The position numbers and the translations under genes were made by a program. DNA of 64,000 bases from contig NZ_CP091430.1 in NCBI RefSeq assembly GCF_024734895.1, forward strand, positions 6,868,501 to 6,932,500. The letters are read 5' to 3'. Shown piece after piece: positions 51,484 to 60,365 of this stretch (within the stretch, counting starts at the first letter, position 1; every line of letters begins with the position of its first letter). The notes beneath the pieces were generated by a model that was given only the letters and a program-made list of their open reading frames with translations, was not told the DNA's origin and did no database searches. This DNA is from Paenibacillus spongiae (GTDB lineage: Bacteria > Bacillota > Bacilli > Paenibacillales > Paenibacillaceae).

Positions 51484-52113
51484 TCAGTAGGCCAAACTGC
51501 TGATCGATTGTGTCACTTTATACCAAAACCAGTCCAGTGCTTGATCGATCTTCTTCACTTGTCCGGAAATATGTGCGGTAGAAGCTTGATATAATTGGCC
51601 GTCAATGACCGTTACATTCCCTTCTACATCCCCTAATACGTTCGCTTTGCCATTCTCAACGATCAGATCGCCCTTAATGTAGACGCCCTCAGGAACCGTT
51701 ACTGTATCCCCATTGATAACCAGCTGTGCCAGATCCGATCCGCTGATCGATAGCTGCGTATCCTGCTGCCACATGGTGATGAAGCTCGACAACATCACGA
51801 ATGCGAACAACGCCGCAACGCTGACAGCCGGATGTTTCCGAATCCAGCGTGCCCAGCCGGTTGCTACACGGCGTTTGGCTGCAGGAAACTGGCTTACGAT
51901 CCGCTGTGTGAGCTGAGCCGCTTGTTCGCTGTCCATCGTGACCGGAACTTCCATCTTGCTTCGCATGAGCGCTTCGGTTCGTTCCAGCTGCTCGAAACGG
52001 GCTCGGCACGCCGGGCAGGAGAGCAAATGATTCTTTAGCTGCAGCACATCGTCCCGGGGCAGTTCACTATCCAAATAATCGTGCATCCATACGATAGCGA
52101 CGTTGCAGTTCAT
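51484..52113 (-). CDS. rsiW: Anti-sigma factor, RsiW type
   Basis: 209 residues from the ATG at 52113, which has AAGGA nine bases upstream; the upstream in-frame ATGs are badly placed. An N-terminal zinc-binding anti-sigma domain has HDYLDSELPRDD and the H-x3-C-x2-C motif in LKNHLLSCPACRARF. One membrane helix (VSVAALFAFVMLSSFITMW) lies near residue 110, and an extracellular part of ~85 residues carries a bactofilin-like beta-repeat (ADLIVENGKANVLGDVEGNVT type). It keeps the upstream sigma factor inactive until regulated proteolysis. It follows that gene by about 150 bases. Confidence 0.9.
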   Translation of the reverse strand: MNCNVAIVWMHDYLDSELPRDDVLQLKNHLLSCPACRARFEQLERTEALMRSKMEVPVTMDSEQAAQLTQRIVSQFPAAKRRVATGWARWIRKHPAVSVAALFAFVMLSSFITMWQQDTQLSISGSDLAQLVINGDTVTVPEGVYIKGDLIVENGKANVLGDVEGNVTVIDGQLYQASTAHISGQVKKIDQALDWFWYKVTQSISSLAY

Positions 52114-52262
52114 ACCAGCCATTCCTTTCTTGATTTTGATGAAGCCCGCGGCTCGCGCGGGTTTGCCCGACTTTAACATAGACGTGCTTGTATACGATAC
52201 GTGTCTTCACCGCATAAGTTTCAGTTCTTTCGAAAATCCGGCGAATCCATTCAACCATCCGT

Positions 52263-52829
52263 TTATAGCTTATGCTCCAGCTTCTTGCGAAGAAACTCGC
52301 GTCCCCGGTGAACCCTCGTCTTGACCGTCGTAACCGGAACCTCAAGTACATCCCCGATTTCTTGAAGCGACATGTCCTGCAAATAGCGGAGAACCATAAC
52401 CGATTTATATTTGGCAGGCAATGATTCAATCGCCTGATGAATAATATGCTGCGTTTCCGATAACAGCAGCTCGCTCTCCGGTGTCCGGTTGTCGCTTGGT
52501 ATCATGGCATAGCCATCCAATCCTTCATGCTCATTCGACTCGGCGTCAAGCGAATAGCTGGGCTTGCGTTTCCGCAGCCGGTCGATGCACAGATTGGTGG
52601 CGATCCGATAGATCCATGTTGAGAACTTCAACGAATCATCATACCGCTCCAAATTTTTGTACACGCGAAGAAAAGTATCCTGCACAACATCCTCGGCTTC
52701 CTGCCGGTTATATAGCATCCGATATGCCATATGGTACAACTTGTCCTGGTACAGCCCGACGAGTTCAGCGAATGCGCTTTGATCGCCCTTTAGAGCCATA
52801 CGCGCTAACCGCGCCTCTAATGATTTCAC
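52263..52829 (-). CDS. sigW: ECF RNA polymerase sigma factor, SigW type
   Basis: 188 residues from a GTG at 52829, placed by GGGGGAG five bases upstream; the open frame continues 29 codons further without a signal. Region 2 has YRMLYNRQEAEDVVQDTFLR and FSTWIYRIATNLCIDRLRKR; region 4 has LPAKYKSVMVLRYLQDMSLQ and VPVTTVKTRVHRGREFL. It belongs with the cell-envelope stress sigma factors of Bacillus (SigW). The rsiW gene follows, and the pair sits next to cdaA as in B. subtilis. I see no clear TGAAAC/CGTA autoregulatory promoter upstream. Confidence 0.92.
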   Translation of the reverse strand: MKSLEARLARMALKGDQSAFAELVGLYQDKLYHMAYRMLYNRQEAEDVVQDTFLRVYKNLERYDDSLKFSTWIYRIATNLCIDRLRKRKPSYSLDAESNEHEGLDGYAMIPSDNRTPESELLLSETQHIIHQAIESLPAKYKSVMVLRYLQDMSLQEIGDVLEVPVTTVKTRVHRGREFLRKKLEHKL

Positions 52830-53128
52830 CGTTTCTCCCCCAGATCCGCTGCCCGCTCCTTGGTTTTGCCGCACGGTAACTCGGCAATGCAAATCTCTAT
52901 CTAGTAGCCGCGTCATCCTATCCTAAAAAAGCAAGCCTGCTGCCAGGTGAGCCTGGCTATAGAGCCTTGTCTTCGACCAGCCTGTAATGACGGACCGGTC
53001 CTTGTCACGGCGCTGCAGACTATCTATATAAAATGGTAATCCAAGTAATTTAAAAAAGCAATACGACGGCAGCTGCGGTCAAACGGAGCCATTGCCGCTC
53101 GACTACGTATGCCAGCCGATCGATACAA

Positions 53129-53185
53129 GAAAAAAGGGGCCAAGCAATCCGGACGCACCATAGCCGCCCGGTTGCCCAGCCCCTT
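53129..53185 (-). terminator. Terminator after ppc
   Basis: On the minus strand AAGGGGC-GGGCAA-CCGG pairs with CCGG-TTGC-TTGGCCCCTT, followed by TTTTC. It begins 11 bases after the ppc stop codon. Confidence 0.75.
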
Positions 53186-53195
53186 CGTCATTGCA

Positions 53196-56006
53196 TCAGC
53201 CCGTGTTACGAAGTCCACCGGCAATGCCGTTGATCGTCAGCAGCACTTCGCGCAGCAGCACCGGATCGTCTTCTCCCCGGTCACGCAGCTCGCGCAGCTC
53301 CATCAACAGCTGAACCTGCATATAGCTCAGCGGATCGACATATGGATTACGCAGCCGGATGGATTCTTGAATGACCGGCACATTGTCCAATATTTCCGCT
53401 TGTCCTGTTATTTCTAGAATGAGCGAGGACGTTCTTTCGAATTCTTTCTCGATCATGGTAAAGATGCGATCGCGAATCGATGCATCCGCAATCATGCCCG
53501 CATATTCCTTGGCAATGATTAAATCCGCCTTGCCCAGCGCCATCTGGAGATTATCGATCAACGTCGTGAAGAACGGGAAGTTCGCATACATGGCGCGCAG
53601 TGTCTCCATCCGTTCTTTATCGCCTTTGACGTAGTCGTCCAGCGCTGTACCTGCCGCATACCATGCCGGCAGAAGGTAACGGCTTTGCGTCCACGCGAAT
53701 ACCCATGGAATAGCACGCAGATCCTCAAACCGGTCGCTGTTCTTGCGTTTCGAAGGACGTGAGCCGATATTAAGCTCGCCAACTTCGGGCAGCGGTGTCG
53801 ACTCCTTGAAGAATGTCATGAAATCCGGATCGCGGAAAATCAGATCCTGATATTTCTCCAGCGCCACTTCCGAAATCCCTCTTGAAATGTCTTCCCATTC
53901 GGCTTGTACTTCCGCTTCCTGTTCAGGATACTTGGCCAGTCTCGCGGCCGTAATAAGCGCCCAAGTCGCTTGCTCCAAGCTGCGGTGGGCAATACCCTGC
54001 ATAGAATAGCGCGAGGAGAGCACTTCGCCCTGCTCGGTAATCTTGATGCCTCCGCCGACGGTATGCGGCGGCTGTGCGAGAATGCTCCGGTTCAGCGGCA
54101 TCCCGCCCCTGCCGAGCGCTCCGCCTCTGCCGTGGAAGAATTTCAGCTTAACGTCGAACTTCTTCGCGGCATTCGTAATGTCATTCAGGGCCACACGCAG
54201 CTCCCAGTTTGCCGTCACGACGCCGCCGTCTTTATTGCTGTCGGAATACCCGAGCATAATCTCGTGCAGGTTTCCTTGCGCTTCAACAGCTGCGCGGTAT
54301 ATAGGCAGTGCGAACAGCTGCTCCATAATAGCAGGCGCTGCATGGAGGTCATCGATCGTTTCGAAGAGCGGTACGGACTGCAGCGTACAGCATACCGTTC
54401 CGTTCGACTCGACGCGGAACAAGCCGACCTCTTTCGCGAATACCATGACTTCCAGCATGTCGCTTGCGCCTTCCGTCATGCTGATGAGGTAGCTGTTAAT
54501 GCAGTTCCGGCCGAATTCCTGTTGAGCCTTGTAAATCGTTTGGTACACGTCCAGGCATTCGCGGGTATTCTCGCTGTATTCCAGATGCTGCGATGTTAAT
54601 GGACGCGGGTCTTTCAGCAAGCTGTGCAGCAGCTCAATCTTATCCGCTTCAGGCAATGCCGAGTAGTCATCCGTGATGTTCATATATTTCAAAATTTCCG
54701 TCATCGCGTTCTCATGCTCTTGACTGTGCTGGCGAACGTCCAGCGCTGCCAGGTGGAAGCCGAACAGCTCGACTTGGCGAATCAGCTTGCAGATATCCGT
54801 ATCCGCCACATAATCCGCATAGTGATGGCGCAAGCTGCGGTCGATCACGAGCAGGTCTTCCTTAAGCTCGTCCGGACTGCTGTAGTGCTTGGTTGAACCT
54901 TTGCGCGATTCGTCCAGCGTATTGGCCAGCTTCTGCAGCATGTAGCTCAGCTTGATGCGGTACATCTCTTTCTCATTGCGCCATACTTCTACCGTCTGCA
55001 GTTCAACCTCTTCGCGGTCGCGTTGAATCGACTGCTGCAGCTCATCCGTAACCTCGACGATATTCGTGCTGAAGCTCAGCAGGTCCATCAAATTATTCAG
55101 CTGCTCTTCGTACTTCTGTAGCGCAAGAGCACGGTGCAGCGTCAGCGTCTCCCAAGTAATGTTCGATTTGACGGACGGATTGCCGTCGCGGTCGCCGCCG
55201 ATCCACGAGCCGAAACGCAAGTAAGTCGGAACATGCCAACGCTCTTCGGGATAATATTTGCCCAAGCAGCGCTCAAGCTCCTCATATACATTCGGAAGTA
55301 CCTCGAACAGCGTCTCGTCAAAGAAATAGAGACCGTTGCGCACTTCGTCGATAACGGTTGGCTTGCGGTCGCGAAGCTCGTCGGTCTGCCAGAGCGTCAG
55401 TACTTCATTGAGCAGCTTATCGCGCAGCTTCTCACGCTCCCGGTAGGTCAACGTAGGGTTCTCAAGCTCCATAACATCATTAGCAATCCGCTGATGAATG
55501 TCGAGAATGGCGCGACGCGTAGCTTCGGTCGGATGCGCAGTCATCACCAGCTCGAGGGAGATGCCTTCCAGCATGGACTTCACATCGTCAACCGCGATTC
55601 CTTGCTCCTTCAGCACTTGAATGGCGCTTTCGATCGAGCCGCGTTGTACCGTCTCTCCGGCGGACCGCTCGTAATCGCGTATACGGCGAATCCGGTGGTT
55701 CTGTTCGGCAATATTAACGAGTTGAAAATAAATAGCGAACGCACGGATTACCTGATGGCGAATTTCCGGGTTTAACCCGTTAATTACCTGTTTGAACTCC
55801 TCATACAGTTCCGGAATGAATTCTGCGCGCAGCGCTTTGCTCATTTCGCGAATCTTCTCGACAATATCGAGCAATTCCCGTCCACCTTGGTGCACGAGCA
55901 CGTCGCCCAATATATTCCCCAAAAAACGTACATCACGGCGCAACATATGGTTGTTTAATTGCGGCCGGTTTGCCGTCAATACCGATTCGGCTTGTTCCGA
56001 CATCAT
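53196..56006 (-). CDS. ppc: Phosphoenolpyruvate carboxylase
   Basis: 936 residues, the usual length for bacterial enzymes. It forms oxaloacetate from phosphoenolpyruvate and bicarbonate to replenish the citrate cycle. Conserved sites are LVMTAHPTEATRR with the catalytic His, GGDRDGNPSV, GYSDSNKDGGVVTANWEL, FHGRGGALGRGGMPLNRS, and the C-terminal RNTG. AGGAGG lies four bases before the first ATG and seven before the second, so residue 1 could equally be the second Met at 56003. It has its own terminator and stands alone. Confidence 0.98.
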   Translation of the reverse strand: MMSEQAESVLTANRPQLNNHMLRRDVRFLGNILGDVLVHQGGRELLDIVEKIREMSKALRAEFIPELYEEFKQVINGLNPEIRHQVIRAFAIYFQLVNIAEQNHRIRRIRDYERSAGETVQRGSIESAIQVLKEQGIAVDDVKSMLEGISLELVMTAHPTEATRRAILDIHQRIANDVMELENPTLTYREREKLRDKLLNEVLTLWQTDELRDRKPTVIDEVRNGLYFFDETLFEVLPNVYEELERCLGKYYPEERWHVPTYLRFGSWIGGDRDGNPSVKSNITWETLTLHRALALQKYEEQLNNLMDLLSFSTNIVEVTDELQQSIQRDREEVELQTVEVWRNEKEMYRIKLSYMLQKLANTLDESRKGSTKHYSSPDELKEDLLVIDRSLRHHYADYVADTDICKLIRQVELFGFHLAALDVRQHSQEHENAMTEILKYMNITDDYSALPEADKIELLHSLLKDPRPLTSQHLEYSENTRECLDVYQTIYKAQQEFGRNCINSYLISMTEGASDMLEVMVFAKEVGLFRVESNGTVCCTLQSVPLFETIDDLHAAPAIMEQLFALPIYRAAVEAQGNLHEIMLGYSDSNKDGGVVTANWELRVALNDITNAAKKFDVKLKFFHGRGGALGRGGMPLNRSILAQPPHTVGGGIKITEQGEVLSSRYSMQGIAHRSLEQATWALITAARLAKYPEQEAEVQAEWEDISRGISEVALEKYQDLIFRDPDFMTFFKESTPLPEVGELNIGSRPSKRKNSDRFEDLRAIPWVFAWTQSRYLLPAWYAAGTALDDYVKGDKERMETLRAMYANFPFFTTLIDNLQMALGKADLIIAKEYAGMIADASIRDRIFTMIEKEFERTSSLILEITGQAEILDNVPVIQESIRLRNPYVDPLSYMQVQLLMELRELRDRGEDDPVLLREVLLTINGIAGGLRNTG

Positions 56007-56313
56007 GAATCCTCCTCAAGTCTTGCTCCAGCAAAGCCATATCATGGCGTGAACCATGGTCTTTGCATTCACAAACCACTTCGTATGCGATAACAACGTT
56101 GTCTCAATAGACGTTTTTTCACTTTCTCCATCATACTACAAATGGTTGCATGGTTGAAGCTTTTTCGGGATAAGGAGACCGGATATGTTTACCTTTCTCC
56201 CCTCAATTGCCCTGCTAATTAAAAATCAACACAAGCCTTGATGACCGCGGCTTGTGTTGATCTGGATAAGCTGGAGCCTGCTTGAAGCAAGCTCGTCCAT
56301 TCCGGTTCGATCA
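56007..56313. other. Intergenic region between ppc and amidase genes
   Basis: This holds the ppc promoter and leader and the amidase terminator at 56222-56262. No gene is seen. Confidence 0.5.
56222..56262 (-). terminator. Terminator after amidase gene
   Basis: ATCAACACAAGCC pairs with GGCTTGTGTTGAT; on the minus strand it runs into TTTTTAATTA. Confidence 0.85.
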
Positions 56314-57447
56314 TCATTGAAAGTAATCTTCAAGGCCTTCGGCAATCGCTTTGGCAGCTTTCTTCTGGTACGACTTCGTGCGAACGACCCCTTCATCCTT
56401 GGCGTTGGATAAGAACCCTAGTTCGATTAAAGCGGAAGGGACATTATTCTCGCGTAAGACATGATAATCGCCGAATGAAATACCGTTGCTCTTCAGACCG
56501 ATTCCTTGCGAGGACAGCTTGTCCTCTATCGCCCGGGCAAGCGGGACGTCTCTTGACTCCGAGTAATAGAAGGATAGCGTGCCGGATGTACTCTTCGGTG
56601 ATGAATTATAATGAATGCTGACAAAAACATCCGAGCCTGCCGACTTGCTGGTACTCACCCGGCCTGCCAATGACGGCTTCTCGCTGTCCTTCGTCCGGGT
56701 CATAATTACTTTGGCACCGCGGCTTCTTAGCTCATCGGCCAGATAGAAGGAGGTTTGGAGGTTGATGTCTTTCTCCTTCGTCTGGTGTGTCGTGCCGATC
56801 ATGCCTACGTCGCTTCCGCCGTGACCAGGATCGACGGTAATGACCTTGCCTTTTAGTCCGCCCGACGACTTCTTACTGCTGGAATTGCCTGAAGATGCTA
56901 TCGATAATCCGGCAGTCTCCTTGACGAATTGTCCCGATACCCAGCCGGTCTCACCCGCCGCAGTCTTTACCCGAAGCCAGCCGGAACGCGACTCGCTAAC
57001 GGACAGCACATCACCCCGTACCGCTCCGGTCACGACACTATATGTAGTTCCTGGCCCTTCTCGAAGCCGGAGTGAATCCACGTTCACGGTTACTTGTGAG
57101 GATGAGCCAGCCGATGATAACGATGACGCCTTGCCCTCGGACGCGCTCGAAGTCTTCACGATAGCACCACTTGCAACCTGCTTCAAATAATAGCCGGCAA
57201 CCCAGCCCGAGATGCCATTGGAATTAATTTTCAGCCATCCATGCTCTTCTTTCGAAACGGAAACAAGCTCCCCCGAATCCATTTTCCCTACGATGGAAGC
57301 GTTCAGGTTCGGCTCGCTTCGGACATTCAGCGAATCGGCAATCACTTTTGCCGTGTAGGTGTCGCCGCTTCGTGCAACTACTGCCGTCGTTGAGGATAAG
57401 ACCAGCATGATGCAGATAATGAGCGCCAGCCAACCGGATCTGTTCAT
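56314..57447 (-). CDS. N-acetylmuramoyl-L-alanine amidase with two SH3b domains
   Basis: 377 residues, exported by an N-terminal signal peptide (LIICIMLVLSSTTAVVA). Two bacterial SH3 domains (about 32-95, ADSLNVRSEPNLNASIVGK, and about 120-180, VDSLRLREGPGTTYSVVTG) bind the cell wall. The Amidase_3 zinc domain (about 200-375) has VDPGHGGSDVGMIG, IHYNSS and ALIELGFLSNAKDE, which supply the zinc ligands and catalytic Glu. It cuts the bond between muramic acid and the peptide, as CwlC/LytC-like enzymes do. Single gene with its own terminator. Confidence 0.95.
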   Translation of the reverse strand: MNRSGWLALIICIMLVLSSTTAVVARSGDTYTAKVIADSLNVRSEPNLNASIVGKMDSGELVSVSKEEHGWLKINSNGISGWVAGYYLKQVASGAIVKTSSASEGKASSLSSAGSSSQVTVNVDSLRLREGPGTTYSVVTGAVRGDVLSVSESRSGWLRVKTAAGETGWVSGQFVKETAGLSIASSGNSSSKKSSGGLKGKVITVDPGHGGSDVGMIGTTHQTKEKDINLQTSFYLADELRSRGAKVIMTRTKDSEKPSLAGRVSTSKSAGSDVFVSIHYNSSPKSTSGTLSFYYSESRDVPLARAIEDKLSSQGIGLKSNGISFGDYHVLRENNVPSALIELGFLSNAKDEGVVRTKSYQKKAAKAIAEGLEDYFQ

Positions 57448-57587
57448 AATCTACCCCGCTATCGTTTATTGGATTTGGTCGATCAGGCTATCATTATACC
57501 AAAATTTGCGGGAATCTGGCAGATTATAATTGATTTTCGGCTGATTTTTTTTCCAAAGTGTCGAAATCGGTTCTTAACATCAAAAAA

Positions 57588-57611
57588 GCTCCCTGCACAA
57601 GGCAAGGAGCT
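57588..57611 (-). terminator. Terminator of four-tRNA cluster
   Basis: AGCTCCTTGC-CTTGT-GCAGGGAGCT followed by TTTTTTG on the minus strand, 15 bases after tRNA-Gly. Confidence 0.85.
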
Positions 57612-57625
57612 GTGATGTCTGAATA

Positions 57626-57699
57626 TGGAGCGGGTGATGGGAATCGAACCCACGCTATTAGCTTGGAAGGCTAAAGTTCTACCATTGAACTACACCCGC
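57626..57699 (-). tRNA. tRNA-Gly (anticodon TCC)
   Basis: Acceptor GCGGGTG pairs with CACCCGC, the anticodon loop is CTTCCAA, and CCA is encoded. Last of the four minus-strand tRNAs. Confidence 0.95.
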
Positions 57700-57707
57700 G
57701 TATATGA

Positions 57708-57784
57708 TGGTCGGGATGACACGATTCGAACATGCGACCCCCTGGTCCCAAACCAGGTGCTCTACCAAGCTGAGCTACATCCCG
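57708..57784 (-). tRNA. tRNA-Pro (anticodon TGG)
   Basis: Acceptor CGGGATG/CATCCCG, anticodon stem CCTGG with loop TTTGGGA, T-arm GTTCGAATC, encoded CCA. Confidence 0.95.
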
Positions 57785-57793
57785 TTATGAAAA

Positions 57794-57870
57794 TGGCGTG
57801 CCCTGAGAGATTCGAACTCCCGACCTTTTGATTCGTAGTCAAATGCTCTATCCAGCTGAGCTAAGGGCAC
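57794..57870 (-). tRNA. tRNA-Arg (anticodon ACG)
   Basis: Acceptor GTGCCCT/AGGGCAC, anticodon loop CTACGAA, encoded CCA. The A at position 34 is normally edited to inosine. Confidence 0.95.
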
Positions 57871-57875
57871 ATATA

Positions 57876-57950
57876 TGGAGCGGAAGACGGGAATCGAACC
57901 CGCGACCCTCGCCTTGGCAAGGCGATGCTCTACCGCTGAGCCACTTCCGC
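57876..57950 (-). tRNA. tRNA-Gly (anticodon GCC)
   Basis: Acceptor GCGGAAG/CTTCCGC, anticodon loop TTGCCAA, encoded CCA. First tRNA of this cluster. Confidence 0.95.
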
Positions 57951-58114
57951 ATCACTTTACAAAATCTCTGCAAATCGCAGCGACAAGTAATAATATAACA
58001 CCTTAGCTCTCCAAATGCAAATGTTTTTTCGAGAAAATTAAAAAAAATTTGAATCCCCATACACACCTGGAGAAAAGCTACCCCTAAAAATGTTTAAGAA
58101 GGGCATCGGGATGC

Positions 58115-59011
58115 TTATCCCTTCACTTGAAACCACTCAAGAACGGCATCCCGGAACAAGTTAGCCGCCGTTCCAAGCAAGCGCTCTTTATGCACAATCA
58201 GGCCATGCTGCAGCGGAATCGTCTTCTCCAACACAAGGATGTGCAGCTCCCCACGCTCAACCTCGCTTCGAACCGACGATAGCGGCAGCATCGCGAGCCC
58301 CATACCTTCTTTCACCATTTGTTTGACCATCTGCAAACTGCCGAATTCCAGCTGCTCTTGAAGCCCGATCCCAGCGCCTGCCAGCGCTTGAGCGGCGAAG
58401 GTGTGATAGATGCAGCGGCTGCCAAACGATATGACAGGTTCCCGTTCCAGGCTGGCTCTGTCGCGCGCAAGCTCTCTGGAAGCCAAGCTGTCCGGAATGA
58501 CGCATACCAGCTCATCTTGAACAAGCGGATAGAAGACGATCTGCTCGATCTGAGGATCGATCGGCACGATGCCGTAATCGATCCGATGCTTCAACAGTTC
58601 CTCTGTAATATCTTTTTGAAACCCCGTCTCGGTGCGGATCCTGATCTGTGGATGCTGCTCCAGGAAGTGGCGGAAGAACATGGGCATCTGCGTGACACAG
58701 AACGATTCCAGCACGCGAATCCGCACTTCGCCTGACGGCTCATCCCGGGTCAGCATTGCTTCCTGCATCACTTCGCCCAGCTGAATAAACCGGTAGAAGA
58801 ATGGAGCGGCTTTCATTCCGGCTTCCGTCGGTTCGACGCCTCTGGGCAGACGCTCGAACAGCTTTTCACCGAATGCTTCTTCTAATGTCCGAAGCTGGAT
58901 CGTAACCGTCGATTGGACGTAACCAAGCCTTTCCGCCGCTCGACTTATGCTCCTTTCTTCGTATACCGCGATAAATGTCTGTACAATGCGTCCATCGAGC
59001 TTCTCCAGCAT
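58115..59011 (-). CDS. LysR-family transcriptional regulator
   Basis: 298 residues from the ATG at 59011, chosen because GGGGG is seven bases upstream; the frame extends 45 codons further into the divergent promoter region without a binding site. N-terminal winged helix (1-60: QTFIAVYEERSISRAAERLG then VQSTVTIQLRTLEEAFGEKL) is followed by a periplasmic-binding-like effector domain (about 85-290; VRIRVLESFCVTQMPMFFRH). It is divergent from the DJ-1/PfpI gene and is expected to regulate that gene and itself, the classic LysR layout. Confidence 0.92.
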   Translation of the reverse strand: MLEKLDGRIVQTFIAVYEERSISRAAERLGYVQSTVTIQLRTLEEAFGEKLFERLPRGVEPTEAGMKAAPFFYRFIQLGEVMQEAMLTRDEPSGEVRIRVLESFCVTQMPMFFRHFLEQHPQIRIRTETGFQKDITEELLKHRIDYGIVPIDPQIEQIVFYPLVQDELVCVIPDSLASRELARDRASLEREPVISFGSRCIYHTFAAQALAGAGIGLQEQLEFGSLQMVKQMVKEGMGLAMLPLSSVRSEVERGELHILVLEKTIPLQHGLIVHKERLLGTAANLFRDAVLEWFQVKG

Positions 59012-59138
59012 CCTATAACCCCCAGGTATTTCATTCTTCAATACATTATATCGTATATATTCGTTATTCACATGGATAATGTTATGGTACGTTTGATTCA
59101 CGCTGCAAGCAATAACATTTAGAAAGGAATGAATCGGT
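59012..59138. promoter_or_regulatory. Divergent control region of LysR and DJ-1/PfpI genes
   Basis: On the minus strand TATAAT lies at about 59042-59047. A dyad TTATTCACATGGATAA (about 59064-59079) resembles a LysR T-N11-A site. AAGGAATG just before 59139 is the ribosome binding site of the plus-strand gene. Confidence 0.4.
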
Positions 59139-59810
59139 ATGATCAAAGGTTTTCGATTAGGGATTTATGTATTCAAGGATGCGGAGGTCATCGACTATGC
59201 GGCACCATATGGCGTCTTCTCCGTGGCCAGGCGGTTCGATCCCGCATTGGAGGCATTCCTGATCAGCGATGCAATGCGTCCCGTCCAAACTCAAGCCGGT
59301 CTTACGGTTCTGCCTAACTACGCCTTCCAGGATAAGCCTCACATGGATGCGTTCCTCATTCCCGGAGGATTCGGGACTCGACAAGAAATGTATAACAGGC
59401 GGCTTCACAGCTACATTCACCAGCTCCCTCATCACTGCCTTCTTACTAGCGTATGCACCGGTTCATGGATCTACGGTCATATGGGGTTACTGGACGGTAT
59501 TGCGGCTACCAACCGGAAAGAGCCTGACCGGCTGGAATCATCGAATATGGGCAAGGTTCCGATTGACCGATTGGCGGAAATTGCACCGGCTTGCCGGATC
59601 TCTCGGGCGCGACTTGTCGATGCCGGGCGGATCGTCACCGCAGGCGGGATTGCTTCCGGTATGGAGATGGGATTCCATCTGCTTCGAAGAGCCGGGTATG
59701 ACGAAGCATTCATCGCTGATGTTGCTCGTACGATGGAATACGGTTCCGCTTATCAAATGTACAAAGATGATGTGGAGTATGATTCGGTACATGAAGCATT
59801 TATCCCCTGA
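59139..59810 (+). CDS. DJ-1/PfpI-family protein
   Basis: 223 residues with the class I glutamine-amidotransferase-like fold. The nucleophile-elbow Cys is C106 in LLTSVCTGSWIYG. An acidic residue lies early (YVFKDAEVIDYAAPYGVFS) and ITAGGIASGMEMGFHLL-type sequence follows, as in the N-terminal domains of GlxA-type and isonitrile-hydratase-like proteins. No AraC HTH follows, so this is a stand-alone enzyme or chaperone-like protein, possibly isonitrile hydratase, glyoxalase or thiol-stress related. It is divergent from a LysR regulator. The substrate is not known. Confidence 0.88.
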   Translation: MIKGFRLGIYVFKDAEVIDYAAPYGVFSVARRFDPALEAFLISDAMRPVQTQAGLTVLPNYAFQDKPHMDAFLIPGGFGTRQEMYNRRLHSYIHQLPHHCLLTSVCTGSWIYGHMGLLDGIAATNRKEPDRLESSNMGKVPIDRLAEIAPACRISRARLVDAGRIVTAGGIASGMEMGFHLLRRAGYDEAFIADVARTMEYGSAYQMYKDDVEYDSVHEAFIP

Positions 59811-59834
59811 ATGGTTAACGGGATGTGGAAAACA

Positions 59835-59873
59835 GATAAGCCATCGGCAGATTGAATCTGCCGATGGCTTATC
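59835..59873. terminator. Long perfect palindrome after the DJ-1/PfpI gene
   Basis: Arms of 19 bases (GATAAGCCATCGGCAGATT) meet around a single G. No T-run follows, but its position 25 bases after the stop codon suggests a transcript end. Confidence 0.6.
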
Positions 59874-59993
59874 CACATGTGGATAGACGAATTTCGCGTT
59901 CATCTATTCACGTCATTATCAACAATGCATGTACAGTTTGGGTATAAGTCCCCTAACCAGACTGTTGGTTTGCTCATTGATGTGGACAACAAA

Positions 59994-60024
59994 AAACTCC
60001 CGAATCTGTAGGATTCAGGAGTCC
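59994..60024 (-). terminator. Terminator of tRNA-Leu copy 1
   Basis: ACTCC-GAATC pairs with GATTC-GGAGT, followed by TTTTTTG on the minus strand. Confidence 0.85.
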
Positions 60025-60036
60025 GTTAGTTAAGGT

Positions 60037-60119
60037 TGGTGCGCGTAGAGGGACTTGAACCCCCACGGTCGCCCGCCAGATCCTAAGTCTGGTGCGTCTG
60101 CCAATTCCGCCATACGCGC
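60037..60119 (-). tRNA. tRNA-Leu (anticodon TAG), copy 1
   Basis: Acceptor GCGCGTA/TACGCGC, anticodon stem CCAGA with loop CTTAGGA, long variable arm typical of tRNA-Leu, encoded CCA. Identical over 83 bases to the copy at 61704-61786. It has its own terminator. Confidence 0.95.
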
Positions 60120-60365
60120 TTATTCGTACTGCAGCACATTTATAAGAGGTCTTAAAATTGTGCTACCTAACTATAATACAAGTTATCTTAACGAAATGCA
60201 ACTGTTAATTATTATATTTCTTGAACAGGAGCACAGCTGCAATCTCATCCCTTTACTTACACGCCTTTCTAGCCTCGGCAGGCTGCTTTGTTATAAAGGT
60301 TCTGTTTCGGATGCCACAACTATGATAGATTTAACTATAGTAAATTTTTTCTAGGAGGGGCACGC

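Noticed and set aside
57625..58066. Short frames across the tRNA cluster
   Set aside because: They consist of tRNA sequence read as protein.
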